From an uncultured Flavobacteriales bacterium (GTDB taxonomy: Bacteria; Bacteroidota; Bacteroidia; CAIKAF01): a stretch of DNA of 7,807 bases. Below are positions 1 through 5,948 of the stretch, piece after piece. A program made the translations under genes and the position numbers. Below the pieces are notes generated by a model that was not told the DNA's origin, ran no database searches, and saw only the letters and a program-made list of their open reading frames with translations. Each line of letters opens with the position of its first letter. The first letter of the stretch is position 1. The stretch covers positions 1 to 7,807 of the forward strand of contig CALEWF010000159.1 of NCBI GenBank assembly GCA_937925455.1. The letters are read 5' to 3'.

Positions 1-1
1 A

Positions 2-199
2 TTAGCTAACACTGATATAAATCAGCAGAAAAAGGGTATTGATGTGCTTTATAGTCTATTAAAACAAAATCAACTTAAAAATTTAAGGAAAAATCAGCTT
101 AATAATATTATCAACTTAATTAACGACTTTAAATTAGAAAACTTTGATGAAGACTATAAAAAGAAAATTGATGAAATTAAAAATGTAAATAAATTTTAA
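2..199 (+). CDS. 3' end of an unidentified AT-rich gene (C-terminal 65 residues)
   Basis: This frame is open from the first bases of the window to a TAA at 197-199, followed at once by another in-frame TAA, so it is the end of a gene that begins outside the window. I do not recognise the protein. The visible part is rich in Asn (12) and Lys (11 of 65 residues), has no Cys, Trp, Met or Pro, and reads as amphipathic helix, with stretches such as LYSLLKQNQLKNL and DYKKKIDEIKNVNKF. No membrane segment or known motif is visible. By hand count the DNA is about 21% G+C, well below the other genes here, which may reflect transfer or simply the Lys/Asn/Ile content. An unbroken frame of 65 codons in DNA this AT-rich, where chance stops are frequent, supports real coding. 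The repeat cluster starts about 70 bp downstream, and no terminator hairpin is visible between. Confidence 0.6.
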   Translation, partial: LANTDINQQKKGIDVLYSLLKQNQLKNLRKNQLNNIINLINDFKLENFDEDYKKKIDEIKNVNKF

Positions 200-268
200 T
201 AAAGAATGCAAGTTTATCAGCTGTATGGGCTTACGGAGGAGGAGTTGAGGATAGTAGAAGGGAAATAC

Positions 269-335
269 CTCCGTGCCTCTCCGTGCCCTCTGTGGTGAAA
301 AAAATCAACCACAGAGAACACAGAGACACACAGAG
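269..335. repeat. Palindromic CTCTGTGGT/ACCACAGAG repeat, copy 1
   Basis: Two 28-nt arms (269-296 and 308-335) flank an 11-nt A-rich spacer. The nine bases next to the spacer pair perfectly (CTCTGTGGT with ACCACAGAG), and 22 of 28 positions are complementary overall. Five of the six mismatches are C opposite A on the plus strand, which become G·U wobbles in a minus-strand transcript. The left arm has a roughly 10-bp internal period (CTCCGTGCCT, then CTCCGTGCCC). Similar CCACAGAG-type intergenic repeats are, from memory, common in environmental bacterial genomes; their mover and function are not known to me. Confidence 0.85.
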
Positions 336-344
336 AAAAAAAAA

Positions 345-415
345 CTCCGTGCCACTCCGTGCCCTCTGTGGTAAAAAAATAAACTCAACCACAGAGAACG
401 CAGAGATACACGGAG
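345..415. repeat. Palindromic CTCTGTGGT/ACCACAGAG repeat, copy 2
   Basis: This is the same architecture as the copy just upstream: arms at 345-372 and 388-415 around a 15-nt A-rich spacer. The left arm matches that of copy 1 at 27 of 28 positions and the right arm at 25 of 28. Self-complementarity is 21 of 28, again perfect over the nine bases nearest the spacer. The two units lie in direct tandem, 9 bp apart, which suggests local duplication or targeted insertion. Confidence 0.85.
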
Positions 416-419
416 AATA

Positions 420-550
420 CAAAGAAAATGAAAGTAAAAACACAAGGTATTGCTCTGTGCTATCTATGGTTATTTATGTAACAGTGGCTACGTAGGTTTT
501 TATTTTTCTGGATGCCTCTGGATAATTTCTAATGCATCATTTGGGTTAAA
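420..550 (+). repeat. Direct-repeat module A accompanying the palindromic repeat
   Basis: Two blocks here recur in the same order and orientation beside the other palindromic repeat. Block 1 (420-442) matches 3952-3974 at 22 of 23 positions. Block 2 (511-550) matches 3998-4037 at 37 of 40 positions, including 27 consecutive identical bases (511-537 and 3998-4024), with a core GATGCCTCTGGATAATTTCT. The spacer between blocks is 68 bp here and 23 bp in the other copy. Block 1 starts five bases after a palindrome arm at both sites, so the palindrome and module appear to form one composite element. Confidence 0.75.
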
Positions 551-553
551 AAA

Positions 554-581
554 CTCTGGGTATCTCTGTGCATTCTGTGGT
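554..581 (+). repeat. Solitary left arm of the palindromic repeat
   Basis: These 28 bases read as a diverged left arm (CTCTGGGTATCTCTGTG followed by CATTCTGTGGT) ending in the same CTGTGGT as the complete copies. No complementary right arm follows. It starts four bases after module A, so it may be a decayed further unit or the outer edge of the composite element. Confidence 0.5.
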
Positions 582-634
582 GCGAGGTGAATGTTAGGAT
601 ACTATGATTAATGGGCAAATCAATACAACTCGGT

Positions 635-664
635 TTTGATTGTACACAGCGGAGTATATGTTTT
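635..664 (+). promoter_or_regulatory. Possible Bacteroidota-type promoter for the hydrolase gene
   Basis: TTTG at 635-638 and TATGTTTT at 657-664 are separated by 18 bp. This resembles the Bacteroidota consensus of TTTG near -33 and TAnnTTTG near -7, with the last base of the -7 box differing. It would give a leader of about 110 nt before the ATG at 777. Such short motifs arise often by chance in AT-rich DNA, so this is tentative. Confidence 0.3.
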
Positions 665-776
665 AAAAAATGATTCAACCAATTCAAGCATTAGGATTAT
701 CGTTAGTAAATATTAACATTCTAAAAATTTATTCATTCATCCAAATACCTACTTCTAATTTAATTTTACGGAATAA

Positions 777-2651
777 ATGATCTTTTTCATGAAAAAACGA
801 AATTCACTTCTACGCATCTTACTACTTTTTTTTTTAATGGTAGATACTGCCGTTGGACAAACTAAATTTTTAAAAAGAAAACATTTTGATTATACATCAT
901 TTTATTACACGAATCGGGAGAATATTCCTCTGGCTGTTGATTTATTTCTTCCTAAAAAAAATAAATTAAAAAAAGAGGGAGGCAAGGTTCCGGTGGTATT
1001 TTATTTAACGCGCTATGTTCGGACTATTGAATTTAAAAAGGGCGTAAAATGGCTTCAAAACCCGGGGTTTGGACAGGTTAAAAAAAAGGAAGTTGAATTT
1101 TTTACAAAAAATGGATATGCCGTAGTAATTCTAGATGCCCGAGGCTCTGGAGCTTCATTTGGTAACCGAATGATGGATTTTACCATGGAAGAAATGTATG
1201 ATGGGGCAGAGGTGATTGATTGGATTGTGCAACAGCCCTGGAGTAATGGAAATGTTGGTACAACCGGCGTTTCTTATTTAGGTACAACAGCTGAACTGAT
1301 ACTGGCAACCCAACATCCGGCCATTAAAGCATCCATTCCACGTTCAAACATCTACGATTTATATGCTGATTTAGCTTTCCCCGGAGGCGTTCGTCAAGGA
1401 CCTTTTGTTAAGGTTTGGGGCTTAACTACCCGTTCACTCGATTTTAACGATTTCACCTTTTTAGGCGGAATTGCTAAAGCATTTGTAAAAGGTATCAATC
1501 CCGTTTTGCATGATAAAAATAAAGAACAATTAATCTTAGCCTTGAAAGACCATCAGTCAAATTACGAAGTCTATAAAGAACTTTTAAAAATTCAGTTCAG
1601 AGATGAAGAGCACCCGGTTTTAAAAAAACCCATCAACGATTTTTCTATTCATTTTAATCAACAGCGAATTATAGAAAGCAAAACCCCCATTTTCAGAATA
1701 GGTGGATGGTACGATGGGGCTTTGCCTAATTCTGTTATTCGTGGATTATGGAACAACCCTAACACCAAACGTGTCTTGCTAGGTCCTTGGGATCACGGTC
1801 CCCGTGATAATGCCAGTCCGTATGCCAAATCACCTAAAGTAACGTATAATATCTACAAAGAAATGCTACGTTTTTTTGATTTCTACTTGAAAAACAAATC
1901 CAATGGAATAGAACAGGAACCTTTAGTTAAATATTTTACCGTTGGAGAAGAACAATGGAAATCTGCTAATTCCTGGCCTGAATTTAAGGAATATAAACGC
2001 CTGTATTTATCCTCAGACAAAACATTAAATTGGGATTCAACAAAAATATTAACCGGTAAGGTAGCATACAAAATTGATTATACTGCCGAAACAGGACCCG
2101 GTAGCCGCTGGAACAGTCAAACTACAATATACAGATATGCTAAACACACCGGTTATCCTGACCGTGAAAAGCAAATCCAAAAAAATATTGTATTTATTTC
2201 ACAACCATTAACACATGAGCTAGTGATAAATGGACATATCTATGTTTCATTACCCATTCAATTAGATGCTTCCGACGGCCAAGTATTTGTTTATATTGAC
2301 GAAGTAGATGAAAAAGGAAATGTTCGCTATGTTACAGAAGGAATGTTTCGATTAACCCATCATACAAACTCAACCGTTGACGATAGCTATAAAACACCAG
2401 AAATTAATATCACCTTTACCAACGACAATCATCGCAAGATTGAACCGGGAAAAACATACACCTTTCAATTTCCATTATTACCCATATCTTACAAAATAAA
2501 TAAAGGACATAAAATTCTTGTTTCTATTGCCGGTGCTGATTATACGCATTTTGATAATACGGATGTTAAGCCAGAAAAATTTATATTTTCAATAAATGAA
2601 CCTAATTCTGCATACCTTCAAATTCCTATAAAAGATGAAATTAAAAACTAG
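777..2651 (+). CDS. Exported CocE/NonD family serine hydrolase (X-Pro dipeptidyl-peptidase S15-like)
   Basis: This 624-residue protein belongs to the CocE/NonD (S15-like) alpha/beta-hydrolases, which cleave acyl-proline peptides, esters or beta-lactam-type amides; the substrate cannot be told from sequence. The N-terminus has a basic then hydrophobic stretch and a likely Sec signal peptide cleaved after AVG (about residue 27), so it should act in the periplasm or envelope. The catalytic domain covers about 40-395: a conserved-type DARGSG (120-125), the nucleophile Ser166 in GVSYLG, the acid Asp313 in GGWYD and His340 in GPWDHG. Tyr80 is placed where CocE has its oxyanion Tyr (inference). Residues about 405-610 fit the family's C-terminal jelly-roll domain. 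The triad is complete and the length is normal. A second in-frame ATG at 789 gives a more typical signal peptide (MKKRNSLLRILLL) and may be the real start; I kept 777 for its A-rich upstream context. Its end overlaps the next gene by 17 bp. Confidence 0.9.
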   Translation: MIFFMKKRNSLLRILLLFFLMVDTAVGQTKFLKRKHFDYTSFYYTNRENIPLAVDLFLPKKNKLKKEGGKVPVVFYLTRYVRTIEFKKGVKWLQNPGFGQVKKKEVEFFTKNGYAVVILDARGSGASFGNRMMDFTMEEMYDGAEVIDWIVQQPWSNGNVGTTGVSYLGTTAELILATQHPAIKASIPRSNIYDLYADLAFPGGVRQGPFVKVWGLTTRSLDFNDFTFLGGIAKAFVKGINPVLHDKNKEQLILALKDHQSNYEVYKELLKIQFRDEEHPVLKKPINDFSIHFNQQRIIESKTPIFRIGGWYDGALPNSVIRGLWNNPNTKRVLLGPWDHGPRDNASPYAKSPKVTYNIYKEMLRFFDFYLKNKSNGIEQEPLVKYFTVGEEQWKSANSWPEFKEYKRLYLSSDKTLNWDSTKILTGKVAYKIDYTAETGPGSRWNSQTTIYRYAKHTGYPDREKQIQKNIVFISQPLTHELVINGHIYVSLPIQLDASDGQVFVYIDEVDEKGNVRYVTEGMFRLTHHTNSTVDDSYKTPEINITFTNDNHRKIEPGKTYTFQFPLLPISYKINKGHKILVSIAGADYTHFDNTDVKPEKFIFSINEPNSAYLQIPIKDEIKN

Positions 2652-3567
2652 AATATTTTTATCGTTGCTCATTAACATAAATTTAATTGCTTATACGGCA
2701 TTGTTTGGTCAGCAAACCATCACCATTCCTACCGATCCCATAGCATTGAAAAAATTTAAAGCCTGGGTTTTAAACCATACCGACCACGGATATTTTGGTG
2801 TGGAAGGCGGGATAACATTTAATTTTGGTCCCACCAATGTGCGTAATGGTAACCATGATTATATTGAACCTATCAACAATTCATTAGCCCTTGGTAATAT
2901 CGGTTTTGTAAATCATCCGCGTTTTTTTGCAGGATATGCGTGGAAAAAACACTACTTTGAAGGTGTTTTAGGTAGCATGAGTGATCGCACCCGGTTTTTA
3001 TTAAAAGATTCGCTCATGAATGATTTGTATAAATTTTCTACCGAGAATACTTACAGTACCATCAGTTTTCGCTATTTGTATAATTACACCCCTTTTAAAA
3101 GCAATGTGATTAAATTTTTGATTGGTGCAGAGCTTGGATATGCACTTCGAAGCATAATTGTTAATACGCCCGGAGGTGGCAGCGGTGGGGGAGGAGGAGG
3201 TATTTTCAACCCTCAACCTTACAGCGTTGTTTCATTTGTAAATAACGTCGGGTATTTTGTAGATATTCAAAATAATCAAATGCATGTTCATCAGTTTTTT
3301 GTAGGAGTAAACAGCCGGATAGATTTTAAAATAAAGAAAAACCTCACCATGTTTTTAAATGGTACATTTTTATCCATCATTCAAAATGGAGAAATGTATA
3401 AAACAACCCTTCGTTTTCCCGGAGGTACAGAGTATGTGGCAATCCCCGCAGGTTCAGGTTTAAATATGTTTCTACATTACGGTATAAAATTCGATTTTTT
3501 TACTTCTAAAAAGAAACGCGAAACCTACGATAAACTGGGTATTGAAGATCCTTTCAGAGATAAGTAA
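2635..3567 (+). CDS. Exported protein of unknown function, probable small outer-membrane beta-barrel
   Basis: I do not recognise this 310-residue family. The first ~25 residues (MKLKTRIFLSLLININLIAY, then TALFG) form a likely Sec signal peptide. The mature part alternates aromatic and hydrophobic residues in strand-like segments separated by polar turns: about 53-65, 96-112, 141-153, 159-176, 219-250 and 276-289. That pattern, with many Phe, Tyr and Gly, fits a small outer-membrane beta-barrel, but the protein ends in a charged tail (KKKRETYDKLGIEDPFRDK) instead of a terminal aromatic strand. Residues 180-189 are nearly all Gly, probably a surface loop or turn. The start lies 17 bp inside the hydrolase gene in another frame, and AAAAG precedes the ATG, so the two are probably co-transcribed and translationally coupled. 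A periplasmic or surface beta-protein is an alternative. Confidence 0.75.
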   Translation: MKLKTRIFLSLLININLIAYTALFGQQTITIPTDPIALKKFKAWVLNHTDHGYFGVEGGITFNFGPTNVRNGNHDYIEPINNSLALGNIGFVNHPRFFAGYAWKKHYFEGVLGSMSDRTRFLLKDSLMNDLYKFSTENTYSTISFRYLYNYTPFKSNVIKFLIGAELGYALRSIIVNTPGGGSGGGGGGIFNPQPYSVVSFVNNVGYFVDIQNNQMHVHQFFVGVNSRIDFKIKKNLTMFLNGTFLSIIQNGEMYKTTLRFPGGTEYVAIPAGSGLNMFLHYGIKFDFFTSKKKRETYDKLGIEDPFRDK

Positions 3568-3600
3568 ACCACAAAATGGTGATTATAAAATTTATTTCAT

Positions 3601-3791
3601 CAGGCTGCTTCAAGCGGCTGTCCGTTACAAGTCCTCGGGGCTCAGCCACATAGGGCATCAGGGCAGCGGGGTCTTCGTGCCCTCAGCCCCGCTACCCCGT
3701 GCCCTGTGGGCTTCGCCCCTGCGGGCTTTCCACTGCCATCCGCAGCAGAAAGAGCAGCACGTCAATCCGCCCTATCCGTGTCATCCGTGTT
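3601..3791. repeat. G+C-rich, foldable intergenic island (probable dispersed repeat)
   Basis: By hand count 118 of the 180 bases 3601-3780 are G or C (about 66%), in a window that is otherwise clearly AT-rich. It is full of complementary pieces. CAGGGCA (3659-3665) pairs with TGCCCTG (3700-3706), and the adjoining GCGGGG (3666-3671) with CCCCGC (3687-3692). GGGC-TTC-GCCC (3708-3718) competes with GCCC-CTGC-GGGC (3715-3726). It closes with a 9-bp tandem pair, ATCCGTGTC then ATCCGTGTT (3774-3791). It resembles G+C-rich intergenic repeats I recall from other Bacteroidota, but only one copy is in this window, so repeat status is inference. No coding pattern is convincing. Confidence 0.55.
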
Positions 3792-3854
3792 CTACAAGGC
3801 AAACAGCATACAAAGAAAGCGTTATTGACAGAAATCAACGGCTCTCTGTGCCCT

Positions 3855-3947
3855 TTGTGTAAAACTTTGTGTTCTTTGTGGTAAAAAGCATTAAACCCAA
3901 ATAGTAAACAAATTTTTTAACCCCAAAGAACACAGAAATACACGGAG
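3855..3947. repeat. Palindromic CTTTGTGGT/ACCCCAAAG repeat, copy 3 (diverged)
   Basis: The left arm (3855-3882, ending TTCTTTGTGGT) and right arm (3920-3947, starting ACCCCAAAGAACACAG) are complementary at 14 of the 15 positions nearest the spacer but poorly further out. The spacer is 37 nt, longer than in the other copies. The right arm resembles that of copy 2 and ends in the same ATACACGGAG. Module B follows five bases later, as module A follows copy 2. Confidence 0.7.
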
Positions 3948-3951
3948 CACT

Positions 3952-4037
3952 CAAAGAAAATGAGAGTAAAAACATATAGACGCTTTGTCTTACCGCAGAT
4001 GCCTCTGGATAATTTCTAATGCATAACTTGGGATAAA
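3952..4037 (+). repeat. Direct-repeat module B accompanying the palindromic repeat
   Basis: This is the second copy of the module at 420-550. Block 1 is 3952-3974 (22 of 23 identical) and block 2 is 3998-4037 (37 of 40 identical, with 27 bases in a row identical). The spacer between blocks is 45 bp shorter than in module A. Order, orientation and distance from the palindrome arm are the same at both sites. The block ends about 40 bp before the rpsA terminator. Confidence 0.75.
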
Positions 4038-4077
4038 CTGCGATTGTTTAGAAATTTTAATAATCAAAATTTTTCAG

Positions 4078-4114
4078 AAAAAAAATCCCAACTTGTAAAC
4101 AAGCCGGGATTTTT
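4078..4114 (-). terminator. Intrinsic terminator of rpsA (possibly bidirectional)
   Basis: AAAAATCCC (4081-4089) pairs perfectly with GGGATTTTT (4106-4114). Inside, after a 2x2 internal loop, CTTG (4092-4095) pairs with CAAG (4100-4103) around a TAAA-side loop. Read on the minus strand, the stem is followed by eight T (complement of 4078-4085), the form of a Rho-independent terminator. It begins 25 bp after the rpsA stop. On the plus strand the stem ends in five T, so it may also stop transcripts from the hydrolase side. Confidence 0.85.
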
Positions 4115-4139
4115 GTAATGTTAGGAAAAAGTAAAAAAC

Positions 4140-5948
4140 TTATTTACCCTTTTTTTCTTGCTCTTCCAATTTGGATTTGATTTCGCTCAGGGCACTTACA
4201 TCGCCCAATGTGGTTTTTTCCACATTTTTGTTAACCTCTTTTACCGCCTTCTTGGTAGATTTTTCTTCTTTCTTCTTAGCTTCCTCTTTAGCAGCTTCCC
4301 ATGTACGGGTGTGAGAAACTAAGATTTTTTTCTCTTCTTTAGAAAATTCTAATATAGCAAAAGGAAGTTTTTCATCTACCTGTGCTTTGCTACCATCTTC
4401 TTTTTTCAAGTGCTTCATGGGAGCAAAAGCTTCAATCCCATAAGCCAATGATACCACGGCTCCTTTATCGGTTAATTCCATGATGGTACCATCATGATAT
4501 TGATTAACATCAAATACCGTACTGAATACTTCCCATGGATCTTCTTCCAACTGCTTATGACCAAGGCTGAGGCGACGATTTTCCGGATCAATTTCTAATA
4601 CTTTAACTTCAATTTTATCGCCTAACTTGCAGAATTCAGAAGGATGCTTGTATTTCTTGGTCCAAGATAGGTCTGAGATGTGAATCAATCCATCTACTCC
4701 TTCTTCTAATTCAACAAAGATACCATAGTTGGTAAAGTTTTTAACTTCAGCAGTGTGCTGAGTTCCAACAGCATATTTAGTAGGTACTTCATTCCATGGA
4801 TCAGGCTTAAGCTGTTTAATACCCAACGACATTTTACGCTCTTCACGATCTAAGGTCAGGATTACAGCCTCCACTTCATCACCTATTTTCAAAAAGTCTT
4901 GTGCAGAACGTAAGTGCTGGCTCCAGCTCATTTCAGAAACGTGAATCAAACCCTCTACACCGGGAGCAATTTCAACAAATGCACCGTAATCTGCAAGTAC
5001 TACTACCTTTCCTTTTACTTTATCACCGGGCTTCAAATTCGGGTCTAGTTGTTCCCATGGATGAGGAGTAAGTTGTTTCAAGCCAAGTGCGATACGCTTT
5101 TTCTCTTCATCATAATCAAGTACCACCACTTTGATTTTTTGATCCAGCTGAACAATTTCTTCCGGATGATTGATGCGTCCCCAGCTTAAGTCAGTAATAT
5201 GAATCAATCCATCTACACCGCCCAGGTCAATGAATACTCCGTAAGATGTAATGTTTTTAACCACACCTTCCAATACCTGTCCTTTTTCAAGCTGCGACAT
5301 GATAGCCTTCTTCTGTTCTTCCAGCTCTTCTTCCAAAAGAATTTTATGAGAAACTACGATGTTTTTAAATTCGTGGTTAATTTTCACCACTTTAAATTCC
5401 ATATTTTTACCTACATATACATCGTAATCGCGAATAGGCTTCACATCAATTTGAGAACCAGGAAGGAATGCTTCGATGCCAAACACATCGGCAATCAATC
5501 CACCCTTGGTACGGCACTTGATTAATCCGGTAATTACCTGGTCTTTTTCATGAACTTCCTGTACTTTATCCCAAGCTCGGATAGCTCTTGCTTTTTTATG
5601 AGATAATAATAGTTGACCGTTCTTGTCTTCCAGCTTATCTATATATACTTCAACGATATCTCCGATTTTCAAATCTGGATTGTAACGAAACTCTGTACGT
5701 GGCACAACACCTTCTGATTTGTAACCGATGTTGATGATTACATCTTTTGGCGTAATACCTACTACTTTTCCTTCTACAATTTCATGTTCGGCAACGGTGC
5801 TGAGGGTTGTAGAATACATTTTTTCATATGCTTCTCGATCTGCAGCTTTGTACATTTCGCCTTTTTTACCCATTTCATCCCAGTTGAACTCAACGGGTTG
5901 CTGTGTGGTTTCTACAACTTCAGCTAATTCTTTGTTTTCTTCAGACAT
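4140..5948 (-). CDS. rpsA: 30S ribosomal protein S1 (bS1)
   Basis: bS1 binds mRNA at the 30S platform and helps place it for initiation, which matters in Bacteroidota because most genes lack a Shine-Dalgarno site. From the chosen start the protein has 602 residues and six S1 (OB-fold) repeats. Numbered from the longer frame's Met1 at 6032, they lie at about 82-146, 163-230, 250-319, 335-406, 421-494 and 509-574, with hallmark phrases such as YGVFIDLGGVDGLIHITDL and YGAFVEIAPGVEGLIHVSEM. A Lys/Glu-rich tail (578-630) ends it. Repeats 1-2 are the more divergent ones, as is usual for ribosome-binding domains. The frame is open to an ATG at 6032, but I start at the ATG at 5948 (MSEENKELAEVV): it gives the usual family length, is preceded by A-rich DNA (AAAATTAAAACAAGACAA), and the intervening 84 bp contain strong RNA structure. 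argS lies upstream and a terminator just downstream. Confidence 0.95.
   Translation of the reverse strand: MSEENKELAEVVETTQQPVEFNWDEMGKKGEMYKAADREAYEKMYSTTLSTVAEHEIVEGKVVGITPKDVIINIGYKSEGVVPRTEFRYNPDLKIGDIVEVYIDKLEDKNGQLLLSHKKARAIRAWDKVQEVHEKDQVITGLIKCRTKGGLIADVFGIEAFLPGSQIDVKPIRDYDVYVGKNMEFKVVKINHEFKNIVVSHKILLEEELEEQKKAIMSQLEKGQVLEGVVKNITSYGVFIDLGGVDGLIHITDLSWGRINHPEEIVQLDQKIKVVVLDYDEEKKRIALGLKQLTPHPWEQLDPNLKPGDKVKGKVVVLADYGAFVEIAPGVEGLIHVSEMSWSQHLRSAQDFLKIGDEVEAVILTLDREERKMSLGIKQLKPDPWNEVPTKYAVGTQHTAEVKNFTNYGIFVELEEGVDGLIHISDLSWTKKYKHPSEFCKLGDKIEVKVLEIDPENRRLSLGHKQLEEDPWEVFSTVFDVNQYHDGTIMELTDKGAVVSLAYGIEAFAPMKHLKKEDGSKAQVDEKLPFAILEFSKEEKKILVSHTRTWEAAKEEAKKKEEKSTKKAVKEVNKNVEKTTLGDVSALSEIKSKLEEQEKKGK

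Larger units (their letters stand above)
200..776. other. Intergenic region with repeat cluster, no gene
   Basis: This 577-bp stretch has no credible gene. Short frames across 231-495 on both strands are made of the repeats themselves and encode low-complexity peptides. In order it holds unremarkable sequence (200-268), two palindromic repeats about 9 bp apart (269-335 and 345-415), a module shared with the second intergenic region (420-550), a lone repeat arm (554-581), and AT-rich sequence leading to the hydrolase gene with a possible promoter at 635-664. No tRNA, CRISPR or insertion-sequence structure was seen. Confidence 0.7.
3568..4139. other. Convergent intergenic region with repeats and terminator, no gene
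   Basis: This 572-bp stretch lies between the ends of two converging transcription units. I see no real gene: plus-strand frames across 3542-3884 are low-complexity peptides rich in Pro, Arg, Ser and Cys that come from the G+C-rich repeat. In order it holds a short AT-rich piece, the G+C-rich island (3601-3791), a diverged palindromic repeat (3855-3947), module B (3952-4037), and the rpsA terminator (4078-4114). Confidence 0.7.

Noticed and set aside
269..415. Possible short CRISPR array
   Set aside because: The units are palindromes with A-rich internal spacers of 11 and 15 nt that resemble each other; there is no regular repeat-unique spacer structure and no cas gene.
231..495. Open frames of about 70 codons on both strands across the first repeat cluster
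   Set aside because: They consist of the palindromic repeat arms read in frame, use GTG-type or poor starts, and encode low-complexity peptides.
1883..2071. Minus-strand frame inside the hydrolase gene
   Set aside because: It is antisense to a well-supported gene with an intact catalytic domain and has no recognisable features. The same applies to the antisense frame at 3001-3216.
3174..3203. Glycine run in the barrel-like protein as a possible frameshift or sequencing artefact
   Set aside because: The frame and strand-like pattern continue normally on both sides, so a flexible Gly-rich loop is the simpler reading.
3568..3590. Terminator directly after the barrel-like gene (ACCA and TGGT around CAAAA)
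   Set aside because: The stem is only four base pairs and no T-run follows; the strong hairpin at 4078-4114 is the better candidate for ending plus-strand transcripts.
3542..3884. Two overlapping plus-strand frames of 106 and 61 codons
   Set aside because: They translate the G+C-rich island into Pro/Arg/Ser/Cys-rich peptide; one begins inside the barrel-like gene. The reading frame follows repeat sequence with no protein-like pattern.
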